Shown one piece after another: positions 8,569-16,691 of a DNA stretch of 64,000 nucleotides (position 1 is its first letter; each line of letters begins with the position of its first letter). Where the stretch lies: the NCBI GenBank assembly GCA_024226935.1, contig JAAELK010000120.1, positions 1 to 64,000 of the forward strand. Reading direction: 5' to 3'. The position numbers and the translations under genes were made by a program. This DNA comes from Desulfobacteraceae bacterium (GTDB lineage: Bacteria; Desulfobacterota; Desulfobacteria; Desulfobacterales; Desulfobacteraceae). Under the pieces are notes generated by a model. The model was not told the origin of the DNA and searched no databases. It was given only the letters and a program-made list of their open reading frames with translations.

Positions 8569-9032
8569 TTTGTTTTCTTAACCCGTGCAACCACAAATGC
8601 CAATCCAAATATCAAGGCAATTCCTGTAGCTATCCTTGTTGGGGAAGGACTTTTTTCAAGAGCTTGTTTTTCGATCATTTTTTTTTCTAAAATTTCAGGA
8701 CTGACTTCGTAAATAAGTTCATCTTTAGGAATAGTCCACTGACCTAAATGTCCGGGGCCGGCGTTCAATTCTACAATCAGATCAGATTCCAAGTGATCCG
8801 GAAGATCAAAGGAACACAAACCCTTGATATCGGTAATGGCCTGGTGAATTAAAATTCCTCCGGGACGCTTCACCTGGATCACACAATTTTTAATCGGCCG
8901 GTTAGACCCAAAACTGCCTTGTACATGAATACGCCCGTCTTCCACCCATGCAAAAACGATTACCTTGTGAGCAAAGACAGTCGTGGTTGACATAATTAAG
9001 CCTACAACTATAAAAAATATTTTTTTTATCAT
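8550..9032 (-). CDS. nikL: NikL-like accessory subunit of the nickel transporter
   Basis: A 160-residue protein with an N-terminal signal segment (to about VFA, residue 21), an extracytoplasmic beta-rich domain (about 22-110) resembling carboxypeptidase-regulatory-like folds, and a C-terminal membrane helix (about 133-150, ATGIALIFGLAFVVARV). In NikKMLQO systems NikL takes the place of the small NikN/CbiN subunit and may help load metal into NikM. It sits seven bases after nikM and overlaps nikQ. The assignment rests on position, topology and domain type, because the family is poorly conserved. Confidence 0.75.
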   Translation of the reverse strand: MIKKIFFIVVGLIMSTTTVFAHKVIVFAWVEDGRIHVQGSFGSNRPIKNCVIQVKRPGGILIHQAITDIKGLCSFDLPDHLESDLIVELNAGPGHLGQWTIPKDELIYEVSPEILEKKMIEKQALEKSPSPTRIATGIALIFGLAFVVARVKKTKCLKTS

Positions 9033-9039
9033 TTTTTTA

Positions 9040-9645
9040 TCATTTTTTTTTATGGGGTATTATTTCCGGATATACTTCCAAAAGAAAAGAAACACAAAAT
9101 CCGGTTATAATTCCCTCAATTATCATCAATGGCACATGGGCAAGAATAATGGCAACACTGATTTTAAAAAAGTCTTCGTTGGTAAGCCAGAGTGCTACTC
9201 CCAGCAGCAAGGAAGATAATCCAATCGAAACAAAACCGGCTAAAAACCCAGCAACAAAAGTTAGTCGTGAAGTTCTACCCAGGAGTGGCAAAAAAAAATA
9301 GTGTACAAGCACAGCAGGCACGGCCATAACCACGGTATTGACTCCCAAGGCAGTTAACCCTCCATATTGGAAGAACAAGGACTGCAACACCAGAGCGGTC
9401 AAAATGGCTGGAAAGGCTGCAATTCCTAAAAGTAACCCCACCAAACCATTTAAAATTAAATGCACACTCACAGGGCCTATATTGACATGAATTAATGATG
9501 CAACAAAAAAGACAGATGCCAAAATTGCCACATGAACCATCTGATCATAATTATTTTTTTTTAACCCAGCGGTTATACCAATAAGACTAACCACAGCTCC
9601 GGCTGCCATTACTGGACCAGACAAAATCCCTTCAGAAATATGCAT
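9040..9645 (-). CDS. nikM: Nickel ECF transporter substrate-binding membrane subunit
   Basis: The S component that binds the metal ion and carries it across the inner membrane. The chosen ATG at 9645 makes the protein begin MHISEGILSG. The histidine at position 2 and the free N-terminus form the metal site in CbiM/NikM, so the start nine codons upstream is rejected. The 201 residues contain several membrane helices and the conserved PVSVHLILNGLVGLLLG segment, whose histidine is also a metal ligand. It lies inside nikKMLQO, with nikK just upstream. Confidence 0.9.
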   Translation of the reverse strand: MHISEGILSGPVMAAGAVVSLIGITAGLKKNNYDQMVHVAILASVFFVASLIHVNIGPVSVHLILNGLVGLLLGIAAFPAILTALVLQSLFFQYGGLTALGVNTVVMAVPAVLVHYFFLPLLGRTSRLTFVAGFLAGFVSIGLSSLLLGVALWLTNEDFFKISVAIILAHVPLMIIEGIITGFCVSFLLEVYPEIIPHKKK

Positions 9646-9649
9646 AATT

Positions 9650-10432
9650 TTATTTTTCCGGCCAAACTTCAAATTTTATCCATAAAATTGCTCCGAGGGC
9701 TATCTGCTTTACTTCACCATTATGCATCATTTTTTTATCAGATACATTAAAAGCCTTAAAACCCCACCAGCCTGGAGCAGGGACACAATAGGAGAATACT
9801 CCGTTTTGATCCGCCGTAATTTTTTGCGTACTCATATAGTCTGTCGGGGCAACAACTTTTTTATCCTGATTATAAAAGACTATTGCAACCTGGGCATGGG
9901 GAACCGGTTTTCCATCCATTTTTACAACACCCTGAAATAAATTTCCGGCATACAATCCAAATGGTCGGGCAAGGGGAATAATCTCAGTTTTTAATCCCAG
10001 TTCTTCATCCCATCCGGTATCATCACCAAAGGCTGCCACAACTGTTTTCGTATAATGAATAATATATATGTCTTCGGCAGGTTCCCAATAGGGAGCAGGT
10101 TCCATAATAAAGGTATAGGCCCCAGGATTTTTAACAAAAAATTTTGTTGTCCAGGCTGGATTATCCATGATAGTTGCGGGTGTAAGCCCATCTAAAAGCA
10201 CCTGCCTATTTTTATTTTTAACCACAAAAAAAGCCTTGGGCTTAATCAATTCCATACCCTCAAGTTCAAAGGGATGAGAAAAAGAAAGATCCAGTTTTAT
10301 TTCCCGGTTTTCGTTTTGCATTATCATAGTATCCGAAGGAATCACCATCCCGTAGTGGGCAAAACAATTATTTCCAAAAAGAAAAACCAAGCTTACTGCC
10401 AATATTATTGTGCTTATCATCTTAAGTTTCAT
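9650..10432 (-). CDS. nikK: Periplasmic nickel-uptake component NikK (DUF4198)
   Basis: A 260-residue exported protein: a signal peptide ends near NNCFA at about residue 25, and the mature N-terminus starts with HYG. It has the DUF4198 architecture: a beta-sandwich with [12 protein letters not shown], a middle [15 protein letters not shown] strand region and a second beta domain. NikK proteins are thought to bind or deliver nickel outside the membrane for NikMLQO; the histidine near the mature N-terminus could take part. It is the first gene of the operon and ends four bases before nikM. Dyad repeats and a hairpin upstream suggest regulation. Confidence 0.85.
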   Translation of the reverse strand: MKLKMISTIILAVSLVFLFGNNCFAHYGMVIPSDTMIMQNENREIKLDLSFSHPFELEGMELIKPKAFFVVKNKNRQVLLDGLTPATIMDNPAWTTKFFVKNPGAYTFIMEPAPYWEPAEDIYIIHYTKTVVAAFGDDTGWDEELGLKTEIIPLARPFGLYAGNLFQGVVKMDGKPVPHAQVAIVFYNQDKKVVAPTDYMSTQKITADQNGVFSYCVPAPGWWGFKAFNVSDKKMMHNGEVKQIALGAILWIKFEVWPEK

Positions 10433-10451
10433 TTTATTTTCCTTATAAATA

Positions 10452-10503
10452 AAAAAACCACAAAGATTAAGACAAAATTGTCCATATTAACCTTCGTGGT
10501 TTT
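10452..10503 (-). promoter_or_regulatory. Hairpin in the nikK leader
   Basis: AACCACAAAG on the left pairs with CTTCGTGGTT on the right (one G-T or A-C type mismatch) around a ~26-base loop, with runs of A and T outside both arms. It sits directly before the nikK start, on the leader of any transcript from the upstream repeats. It could act as an attenuator or as the end of a transcript from ydbL. No known riboswitch core was recognised. Confidence 0.35.
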
Positions 10504-10582
10504 TATTATTACAAATTATGTCCCCGATAATACGGGGGTAAAATAAGAATTCTATCTATGATTTATTTTTTTTAAGATCTTC

Positions 10583-10635
10583 TCAGATTTCAATCTGAAT
10601 TGTATTTTTTGAATTATTTTCAGACTTCAATCTGA
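10583..10635. repeat. Two 20-bp dyad repeats upstream of nikK (possible operators)
   Basis: TCAGATTTCAATCTGAATTG at 10583 and TCAGACTTCAATCTGAATTG at 10620 differ at one base and start 37 bases apart. Each begins with an inverted repeat TCAGAyT-TC-AATCTGA (copy one has perfect 7-bp arms). They lie in the only sizeable gap between ydbL and nikK, where a metal-responsive repressor could bind. The pattern does not match the wide-spaced NikR consensus that I know. Confidence 0.5.
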
Positions 10636-10689
10636 ATTGAGTTTCCTACCTATCCTGTTGGCCAAATTCTGTCAATATATAATTTCATT

Positions 10690-11064
10690 TCATTTTTTTT
10701 TTATCCAGGCCCCGTCGGCCTTCTGGATAAATTCCCCCGGCATTGCCCGCTCGGCAAGGATCAAGGCACGCCGTTTTTCGACTAATCTCAAAGAGGTGTT
10801 CTGCTGTTTTGCTATATGGCTATAGATGGTTTTCCTATCTTTATTTTCACTGGCAATAATTTGTTCATGACTTTTTTGTCCAGTAACAAAGGCAAGATAT
10901 CCTGAATTATTTTCGCCCACAATACCCTTGGTTTTTAACTCAACGATGACAGGCAGGCGTTGTTTCATCCGATCTTTAATACCCTGGGCTATAGAAATTC
11001 CAGCAAACATCAGTAAACCGAGAACAACCATTAAATTTACAATAATTATATTTTTATATTTCAT
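10690..11064 (-). CDS. ydbL: YdbL family protein (DUF1318)
   Basis: A 124-residue exported protein with a signal peptide ending about ISIAQG (residue 27) and the DUF1318 core: IKDRMKQRLPVIVELKTKGIVGENNSGYL, then a C-terminal EKRRALILAERAMPGEFIQ. In Escherichia coli ydbH-ynbE-ydbL form one operon supporting phospholipid transport to the outer membrane, where YdbL is proposed to modulate the YdbH-YnbE bridge. The same order is present here. It overlaps ynbE by four bases. Confidence 0.85.
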   Translation of the reverse strand: MKYKNIIIVNLMVVLGLLMFAGISIAQGIKDRMKQRLPVIVELKTKGIVGENNSGYLAFVTGQKSHEQIIASENKDRKTIYSHIAKQQNTSLRLVEKRRALILAERAMPGEFIQKADGAWIKKK

Positions 11065-11264
11065 TTTTTCTCCTCCTCTTTTTTTATTTTGTCTTCAGCT
11101 GCATCGATATCATTAAAAAAATTATCCAGGGCCCGATCTACTTTTATATTAACATCGATGGTAATATGAATGGGTTTAATTTCAACAGGCTTAACCTCTA
11201 CCTGACAACCTGCCAGGATAAGCCAAACAAGAAACATGGTGATAAAAGATAATCGTTGTGTCAT
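11061..11264 (-). CDS. ynbE: YnbE-like outer-membrane lipoprotein
   Basis: A 67-residue lipoprotein with lipobox LILAGC (Cys at about residue 20). The mature part has the YnbE hallmark PIHITIDVNIKVDRALDNFF followed by a short charged helix. In the enteric model several YnbE copies extend the beta-groove of YdbH to the outer membrane by strand stacking. It lies nine bases after ydbH and overlaps ydbL, so co-translation is likely. The small size is normal for the family. Confidence 0.85.
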   Translation of the reverse strand: MTQRLSFITMFLVWLILAGCQVEVKPVEIKPIHITIDVNIKVDRALDNFFNDIDAAEDKIKKEEEKK

Positions 11265-11273
11265 AGCTCCTCC

Positions 11274-13850
11274 TTAATTAAATTTTCTATTTATTTTATC
11301 AGTAAATTTTAAGACCTGATTAAAGGGAAGTTTTATATTCACATTCATTTTTATTCCCTGGAAGATAGAACCGGGACTTTTTGCATCCACCCGAATAAGG
11401 GACCCCTTATTTTTTTGATATTTAAATGGCAAAAGCTTTGCCGGTTTTCCATCCAATTCCATATTCACGTACAAGGTATCCTCAAATGTATTAAGTTCAA
11501 GCTTGGCCCATTTGTAGTCAAAATCTTTTAAAGCCTCCCGGGCCAGGTCCAATTGAACAAATTGCGGGGTATCCATGGGAATGCCGGCAGTCAAACTTTG
11601 GGTATTTTCAATCACGACCCTGCCTCCTTTTCCAGGCGTGGAAAACAAAAAACCATTGTTAAAAGAAATATTACCATTGGAATAGATTATAGGTATTCTT
11701 CCACTTAAAGCACCTTCACCTTCTGCATGAAAAGCTCCCATCTGTTTTAATAAACTAGATAATTCAAGCCTGTCACAATAAAGGATCAATGAAAGGGAGT
11801 GATCTTTTATTGTGACAGACAGACGGACAGATTCCGTTGAAACTATCCCATTACACCAATTAAATCGAAGATTTTCAAAATTGATGGATTTTCCATCTTC
11901 AATACTAAATTGCAGTTTTAATTTATCAAAAATCAATTGCCTAGCCTGGATCTTGTCAATGGTCAGAATCTGACCGGGTAAAGATTCGGGCACCAATAGA
12001 TCGTTAAAATTGAAGGTACCTGCAATACCACTAAAACCTATATCTATGTCCGGAAAAAAAAGATGCCCCCCATCAATTATGACCGAAGCTCTGGCCTTGA
12101 TATCAGGATATTTATATTCGATGGTTCCCTTTGATGAGAAAGGAACCATCGAATCAGAAGACAAAGATAAGCCTGACATTATTTTCTCCAGATGGGCAGG
12201 CTTCAGCAAGAATAGTTCTGTAATATAATCGATCCTGGCATGGAAAAATCTGCCCCCGCCTGCTTTCCCTTCAAACTTGAGATTAAAGCCATTCAGGTCT
12301 GCAATGGCCATCTGGCCTCCTATCTTTACCCCGAAAGACTCATCCTGGGTGATATTTGCCTTGAGGCTGGCAGTAAGTTTATTGTCGTAGGCAATTTCTT
12401 GAACAAAAAAGGATCCCTTTTTTGTTGGCTTTTTAAACGGAAATTCCAAAGGAAGTCTGGCATTAATCCCAGAAGCTGCCATCTTTAATTTCGGGACTTT
12501 AATTTTTCCATTTTTTATCCTGGTATCCATTTGAATCACGGAATCAAATTGTTTTGATACATCCATTTTCCCTGTCATATTGACTGCCATAACTTCTGCT
12601 TGACCTGATTTTGATAAAAATTTTACCTGGGACAACTTTGATTGAATATCAAAATTAAATCCGTTTCCGTTATCTGAAAAATCTCCTGTAATTTTCGATT
12701 TGAGCATGAAATTTTTAACAAAAAGCCTCCTCTTGTCATGGTTTGCTTTAAAATTTTTACAATCAAATAAAAATTGTCCATCCTGGTGGTCCCAATCCCC
12801 TTTTAATGAAAATAAAAAATCAGGATTATTAAGAATAATTTCGTAGGGTTGACTATCCAGGGTAATTGAATTTACTTTCCTGTTTTTTAGTGTCAGGTTA
12901 AAAAACGGAAGTAAATCAGTTTTTTCATGGAATTTAAAATCAAAAATAACTCCCATGGCCGGAACAGGGGAACCGGATAAATCAAACCCTCCCTTCGCCG
13001 CAATCTTACCTTCTTTTATCCCCACCCGGGCCATAAAATTTTCAATTTTTACCTTGGAAAGGTTAAAAAGATCCAACTTCAATTGGGACAGGGACAATTG
13101 CAAGTCACTATCGAAAGTTTTTAAGATATCAATATTTACGGGGCCTGAAAACTTAATATCGGCAGTTTTTGGTAAAAATAAGGATAATACCTCTGGATGA
13201 AAGGATTTGGCTTCAACTTTTGCAAACTCAATACCAGAGTTAAAGTCACAGGAAATAACGGCTTTAACGGTTTGACCAAAGGGATAAAAACTTGTATTCA
13301 CAACGACCTTATTTTTCCGGCCATCCAGAAAAGCCAACACCTCAAAGGGCAATAAAAAATCTTGCTCTGGGGTTTTAATAGACAAGCTTGCATCTTTAAT
13401 CACCACTTGTTTGGGTAAAAATTTAGTAAAAAAATCCACATCGAAAGGATTGGAATCACCAGGGTCATCCTTAATTTTATCCGGAAAAGTTAACCCATTG
13501 AAATGCAATTGATTATCTGAATCAAGCCGGGCATGAATAGTCAATCCTGTGATCGTTATTTTTTCAAGCTTAAAAGTCTTTAAATCTTCAAGGTGATATT
13601 GAAGATCCATAAGTTCCACAAAAAGACCCTGGCCTATTTTGATATGGCTCACAAGAGTATGACCAATTCCAATTTTTTCCAGGGTAAATTCCGGGTCAAA
13701 AATAATCATACCCCCTGGCAGTTCCCGGGACAAATGTTTTTGAATCAAGGTTTCAACAATGGTCGGCAAGGCAAGAAATAATGCCTGTAAAATTACTGCC
13801 AGAACCAGAATCGATAAACCTATATATCGTATCAAAGATTTAAATTGCAT
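11274..13850 (-). CDS. ydbH: YdbH-like AsmA-type intermembrane lipid-transport protein
   Basis: An 858-residue protein with one N-terminal inner-membrane helix (about 9-30) and a long periplasmic region of repeating beta strands, as in the AsmA/TamB/YdbH lipid-bridge family. The C-terminal segment (from about 640: GEGALSGRIPIIYSNGNISF, then STPGKGGRV) matches the family's dicarboxylate-like end domain. It probably conducts phospholipid between membranes together with YnbE. It overlaps the rhomboid gene upstream by 11 bases. A 13-bp perfect inverted repeat lies inside it at 12116-12154. Confidence 0.85.
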   Translation of the reverse strand: MQFKSLIRYIGLSILVLAVILQALFLALPTIVETLIQKHLSRELPGGMIIFDPEFTLEKIGIGHTLVSHIKIGQGLFVELMDLQYHLEDLKTFKLEKITITGLTIHARLDSDNQLHFNGLTFPDKIKDDPGDSNPFDVDFFTKFLPKQVVIKDASLSIKTPEQDFLLPFEVLAFLDGRKNKVVVNTSFYPFGQTVKAVISCDFNSGIEFAKVEAKSFHPEVLSLFLPKTADIKFSGPVNIDILKTFDSDLQLSLSQLKLDLFNLSKVKIENFMARVGIKEGKIAAKGGFDLSGSPVPAMGVIFDFKFHEKTDLLPFFNLTLKNRKVNSITLDSQPYEIILNNPDFLFSLKGDWDHQDGQFLFDCKNFKANHDKRRLFVKNFMLKSKITGDFSDNGNGFNFDIQSKLSQVKFLSKSGQAEVMAVNMTGKMDVSKQFDSVIQMDTRIKNGKIKVPKLKMAASGINARLPLEFPFKKPTKKGSFFVQEIAYDNKLTASLKANITQDESFGVKIGGQMAIADLNGFNLKFEGKAGGGRFFHARIDYITELFLLKPAHLEKIMSGLSLSSDSMVPFSSKGTIEYKYPDIKARASVIIDGGHLFFPDIDIGFSGIAGTFNFNDLLVPESLPGQILTIDKIQARQLIFDKLKLQFSIEDGKSINFENLRFNWCNGIVSTESVRLSVTIKDHSLSLILYCDRLELSSLLKQMGAFHAEGEGALSGRIPIIYSNGNISFNNGFLFSTPGKGGRVVIENTQSLTAGIPMDTPQFVQLDLAREALKDFDYKWAKLELNTFEDTLYVNMELDGKPAKLLPFKYQKNKGSLIRVDAKSPGSIFQGIKMNVNIKLPFNQVLKFTDKINRKFN

Positions 13851-14814
13851 TTTTAATCTGAATGGTTAAAAACAGATCTCCTCTTTTATGATCAGGACTG
13901 GTTCTTCCCATACCGCCCAGACGCAAACGTGTCCCTTCTTTAACACCAGGCGGAATATTCACCTTATACAAAGGTTTATAAAATCCCCAGGGAATGCTCA
14001 CTATTTTTTTAGTGCCGGTCACAGCTTCCAGGGAAGAGACTTGCATTTGGCCGTAAAGATCCAGGGAAAGATCATGGGACCGGGTCACAATAACCTGAAA
14101 TTTAGGCGTATGCCTTTTTCGAATAAATTTATTAAATTTCCCATGGGTGCCTGTTTCGGGCAACAACTGATTTAGTTTTACCAGGCCGATACCGGCAATA
14201 AACCCACCAACATGAGCCCACCAGGCAATTCCCAGACCAGAACCACCACCTGTGGCATTAAAAAACTGGATCAAAAACCAGAATCCAAGAAAAATAAAGG
14301 CAGGGATTTCAATAAGCCAGGGAATGATAATAATGGGAATCAATGTGAGGATTTTAGATCTTGGGTATAAGAAAAAATATGCTCCCATGACTCCGGCAAT
14401 AGCCCCGCTTGCCCCAATCGTGGGTACAAGGGAGGTTGGGTTTAAAAGAAAATAAAAAGCTCCAGAAATAAGGCCACTGAGAATATAGAACCAAAAAAAT
14501 CGGACAGACCCGAAGTGGGCCTCAATATTATCTCCAAAAATATATAAAAACCACATATTTCCTAAGATATGCCAGAAACCGCCATGGAAAAACATATACG
14601 AAAACCAGGAAAAAATCTTATCTCCTAAAGAAAAATGCTGGGACATATCCCAAACCGTATATTTACCTGGTACCAGCCCATAAAGATAAAAAACAGCTTT
14701 ATTGCCTAAGCCCAATTTAAGTTGAAATAAAAACACCAAAAGATTGAGCCCTATAATGACATAGGTAGTAATGGGAATACGATTAGATGGTTGGGTGTCA
14801 CGAAGGGGAATCAT
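13840..14814 (-). CDS. Rhomboid intramembrane serine protease with C-terminal DnaJ-CTD-like domain
   Basis: Residues 1-215 are a rhomboid: an N-terminal membrane helix, FHGGFWHILGNMWFL (about 76-90), the catalytic serine S136 in GASGAIAGVMG and the catalytic histidine H201 in WWAHVGGF. Residues about 245-322 look like the substrate-binding C-terminal domain of DnaJ: SLEAVTGTKKIVSIPWG, YKVNIPPGVKEGTRLRLGG and RGDLFLTIQI. No J domain or zinc finger is present. The product is probably an inner-membrane protease whose cytoplasmic tail can hold polypeptides. The start overlaps the molybdenum-carrier-like gene by four bases, and the end overlaps ydbH by 11. Confidence 0.85.
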   Translation of the reverse strand: MIPLRDTQPSNRIPITTYVIIGLNLLVFLFQLKLGLGNKAVFYLYGLVPGKYTVWDMSQHFSLGDKIFSWFSYMFFHGGFWHILGNMWFLYIFGDNIEAHFGSVRFFWFYILSGLISGAFYFLLNPTSLVPTIGASGAIAGVMGAYFFLYPRSKILTLIPIIIIPWLIEIPAFIFLGFWFLIQFFNATGGGSGLGIAWWAHVGGFIAGIGLVKLNQLLPETGTHGKFNKFIRKRHTPKFQVIVTRSHDLSLDLYGQMQVSSLEAVTGTKKIVSIPWGFYKPLYKVNIPPGVKEGTRLRLGGMGRTSPDHKRGDLFLTIQIKNAI

Positions 14815-15629
14815 TTGATAACCTTAAGACTATAACAGGTTTCTAAATATTGTTTCAATGCTTTGACAATCTCCATCACCCCGTCTTCGATGGTAAAAGT
14901 TATGGGATTTCTTCCCCGGCGCAGGTGGGTAAACAACGCTTTATTTCCTGTAGAAAGCCCGATTCGCTTCTTTAGATAATCCAGCAATCCAAAATAAAGA
15001 TATTGAATCTTTATTTCATCCAGTCCGGCAATAAATATTTTTGTTTTAAGGGGAAGCTCTTTTGCTACAAGCTCAATAGCCTGTTCTTTTATTTTGGGGA
15101 AATCCACCTTTATCGGATCTTCCGGAACAAGGGCTTTTATCTTTTCTTCTTCTGTAGAACCGAGAAACATCATATAAAGCATTGCTTCAAGAATGGATTT
15201 TACATCAAAATAAATTTGCGGATCATGACTGGCCCTGGGCCCTGCCACATTTAAAATCTGGATCCGGTTTTCCAGGATAAAAGACTGCAAGATAACAGCG
15301 GCTTCAAAATAATTATTATTGGCAAGATCAATATGGCAATTGGGTTTTCCCGCCACCTTTGCAAATACTCTTGTTAACTCGGATCCACCGGAAAGTTTTC
15401 CCCTTGCCAGGATAACAGTGCCGTGGGAATCAATGATATTAAGCTTTGTCCTATTTGGGTAATCTGTGGTATCCATTTCCTTTAGCCGATATTTCAGGGG
15501 CAATGGTCCTGCTTCTGTTTTTCTTCCTTTAGGAATCCAACCTCCATGGGCAATATTTAATTTGATAGCAAGATCAATTGCTGCGCGATCAGCTCCTGTC
15601 TGTCCACCTGAGATAATTTTTTTTAACAT
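14811..15629 (-). CDS. Putative molybdenum-carrier/SLOG-type protein with extra C-terminal domain
   Basis: Residues 1-150 fit the putative molybdenum carrier family (Rossmann-like, related to YpsA/SLOG): GGQTGADRAAID near the N-terminus, then GWIPKGRKTEAGPLP and DSHGTVILARGKLSGGSELT. The C-terminal part (about 180-272) is a separate helical domain that I do not recognise. The ATG at 15629 is preferred over the TTG two codons upstream. Real molybdenum-cofactor binding is shown only for distant relatives, so nucleotide binding is an equally fair guess. It is first in the rhomboid-ydbH-ynbE-ydbL run. Confidence 0.65.
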   Translation of the reverse strand: MLKKIISGGQTGADRAAIDLAIKLNIAHGGWIPKGRKTEAGPLPLKYRLKEMDTTDYPNRTKLNIIDSHGTVILARGKLSGGSELTRVFAKVAGKPNCHIDLANNNYFEAAVILQSFILENRIQILNVAGPRASHDPQIYFDVKSILEAMLYMMFLGSTEEEKIKALVPEDPIKVDFPKIKEQAIELVAKELPLKTKIFIAGLDEIKIQYLYFGLLDYLKKRIGLSTGNKALFTHLRRGRNPITFTIEDGVMEIVKALKQYLETCYSLKVIK

Positions 15630-15729
15630 ATGCAATCCCGGCTATTTTAAAAATTGCTTTTTAATAATAACAGTAAAGGGTATAATTTTAACACTATTTT
15701 AAATTTAACCCATGGGGATATAACGTCTA

Positions 15730-16290
15730 TTGAATACACCAACAAAAGAAGAATGCTTCCGCCTTATACATAAAATGAATATGATGGATCACATCATCGA
15801 TCATTCAATAATAGTCAGCAATGTGGCATTATGCCTTTGTCGATTTCTGGGAAAAAAATTCCCTGACATCAATATACAGGCTGTTTGCTCTGCTGCCCTT
15901 CTCCATGATATCACCAAAACAAGAAGTTTTAGCACAGGAGAGATCCACTCCGATACAGGTGGCCTACTCTTAAAAGCCATGGGGTATCCTGAAATTGGAA
16001 ATATTATCCGCCAGCATGTCACCCTTGACATCTACACAGATGGCAGCCCGATATCAGAACAGGAAATTGTAAATTATGCAGATAAAAGAGTCTTGCATAC
16101 CCAGGTAGTTTCCCTGGAAAAACGATTAGAATATATCAGGGTCAAGTATGGTACCAAACCGGAATTCAAACACCGGATTCAAAGTATGTGGGAGGCCACC
16201 TTGCATCTTGAACGAAAGTTATTTCAACAACTACCCTTTAAACCAAGTCAATTGTCCGATTTGGTCTTGCCAACCATTAAAAAGAGATAA
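15730..16290 (+). CDS. HD-domain phosphohydrolase-like protein
   Basis: A 186-residue cytosolic protein with the HD metal pattern: an early histidine in MDHIIDHS, the doublet in ALLHDITKTR, a later histidine in IIRQHV and the aspartate in IVNYADKRVLH. Such proteins hydrolyse phosphate esters of nucleotides or tRNA-related substrates; the substrate is unknown. The start is TTG, with GGGGAT about ten bases upstream, and no better start exists nearby. It is an isolated plus-strand gene that converges on the receiver gene, with only six bases between their stops. Confidence 0.8.
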   Translation: MNTPTKEECFRLIHKMNMMDHIIDHSIIVSNVALCLCRFLGKKFPDINIQAVCSAALLHDITKTRSFSTGEIHSDTGGLLLKAMGYPEIGNIIRQHVTLDIYTDGSPISEQEIVNYADKRVLHTQVVSLEKRLEYIRVKYGTKPEFKHRIQSMWEATLHLERKLFQQLPFKPSQLSDLVLPTIKKR

Positions 16291-16296
16291 AAAAGA

Positions 16297-16662
16297 TCAA
16301 TCAACGATATAGTATTGTACAAGATTAAATAAATCATTTATGGAAAATGGTTTTCCTAAAAAAGCATTTGCTCCGGCAAGCTCGGCTTTTTTTTCATTGG
16401 CATCCTCACCAGACATGATAATAAAAATTTTTTCCGGGTTTTTTTGTTTTACCTTTGTCATTAGTTCAAACCCGCTCATCACCGGCATATCGACATCACA
16501 AATCACGATGTCCGCATCCCCACCATCCTGTAAATACTGCCATGCAAATTGACCGTTTTCAAAAGACAAAACTTTGCGGTCCACACAATAGGTCAAAGCA
16601 TTTACCGTCAGATCACGAATCCCGGAATCATCATCAACAACCAAAATTTTAACCTTCTTAAT
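16297..16662 (-). CDS. CheY-like single-domain response regulator, apparent ATT start
   Basis: A stand-alone receiver domain with the acidic pocket VVDDDSG, the phosphoryl-accepting aspartate in ICDVDMPVMSG, the switch serine in IIMSGED and the lysine in FLGKPF. The first beta strand (VKILVVDD) is complete only if translation begins upstream of the first usual start codon (TTG at 16644). GGAGG at 16670-16674 lies seven bases before ATT at 16662, giving MKKVKILVVDD and a normal 121 residues. No ATG or GTG is available in the 29-base gap to the upstream gene. No output domain is present, so it probably signals by protein contact. Confidence 0.8.
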   Translation of the reverse strand: MKKVKILVVDDDSGIRDLTVNALTYCVDRKVLSFENGQFAWQYLQDGGDADIVICDVDMPVMSGFELMTKVKQKNPEKIFIIMSGEDANEKKAELAGANAFLGKPFSINDLFNLVQYYIVD

Positions 16663-16691
16663 AATTTTACCTCCGTAAAAAACAAGGGGTA

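Noticed and set aside
10433-10690. NikR operator or a cobalamin/nickel riboswitch
   Set aside because: The dyads do not show the wide-spaced NikR pattern, and no conserved riboswitch core (B12 box or NiCo) was recognised.
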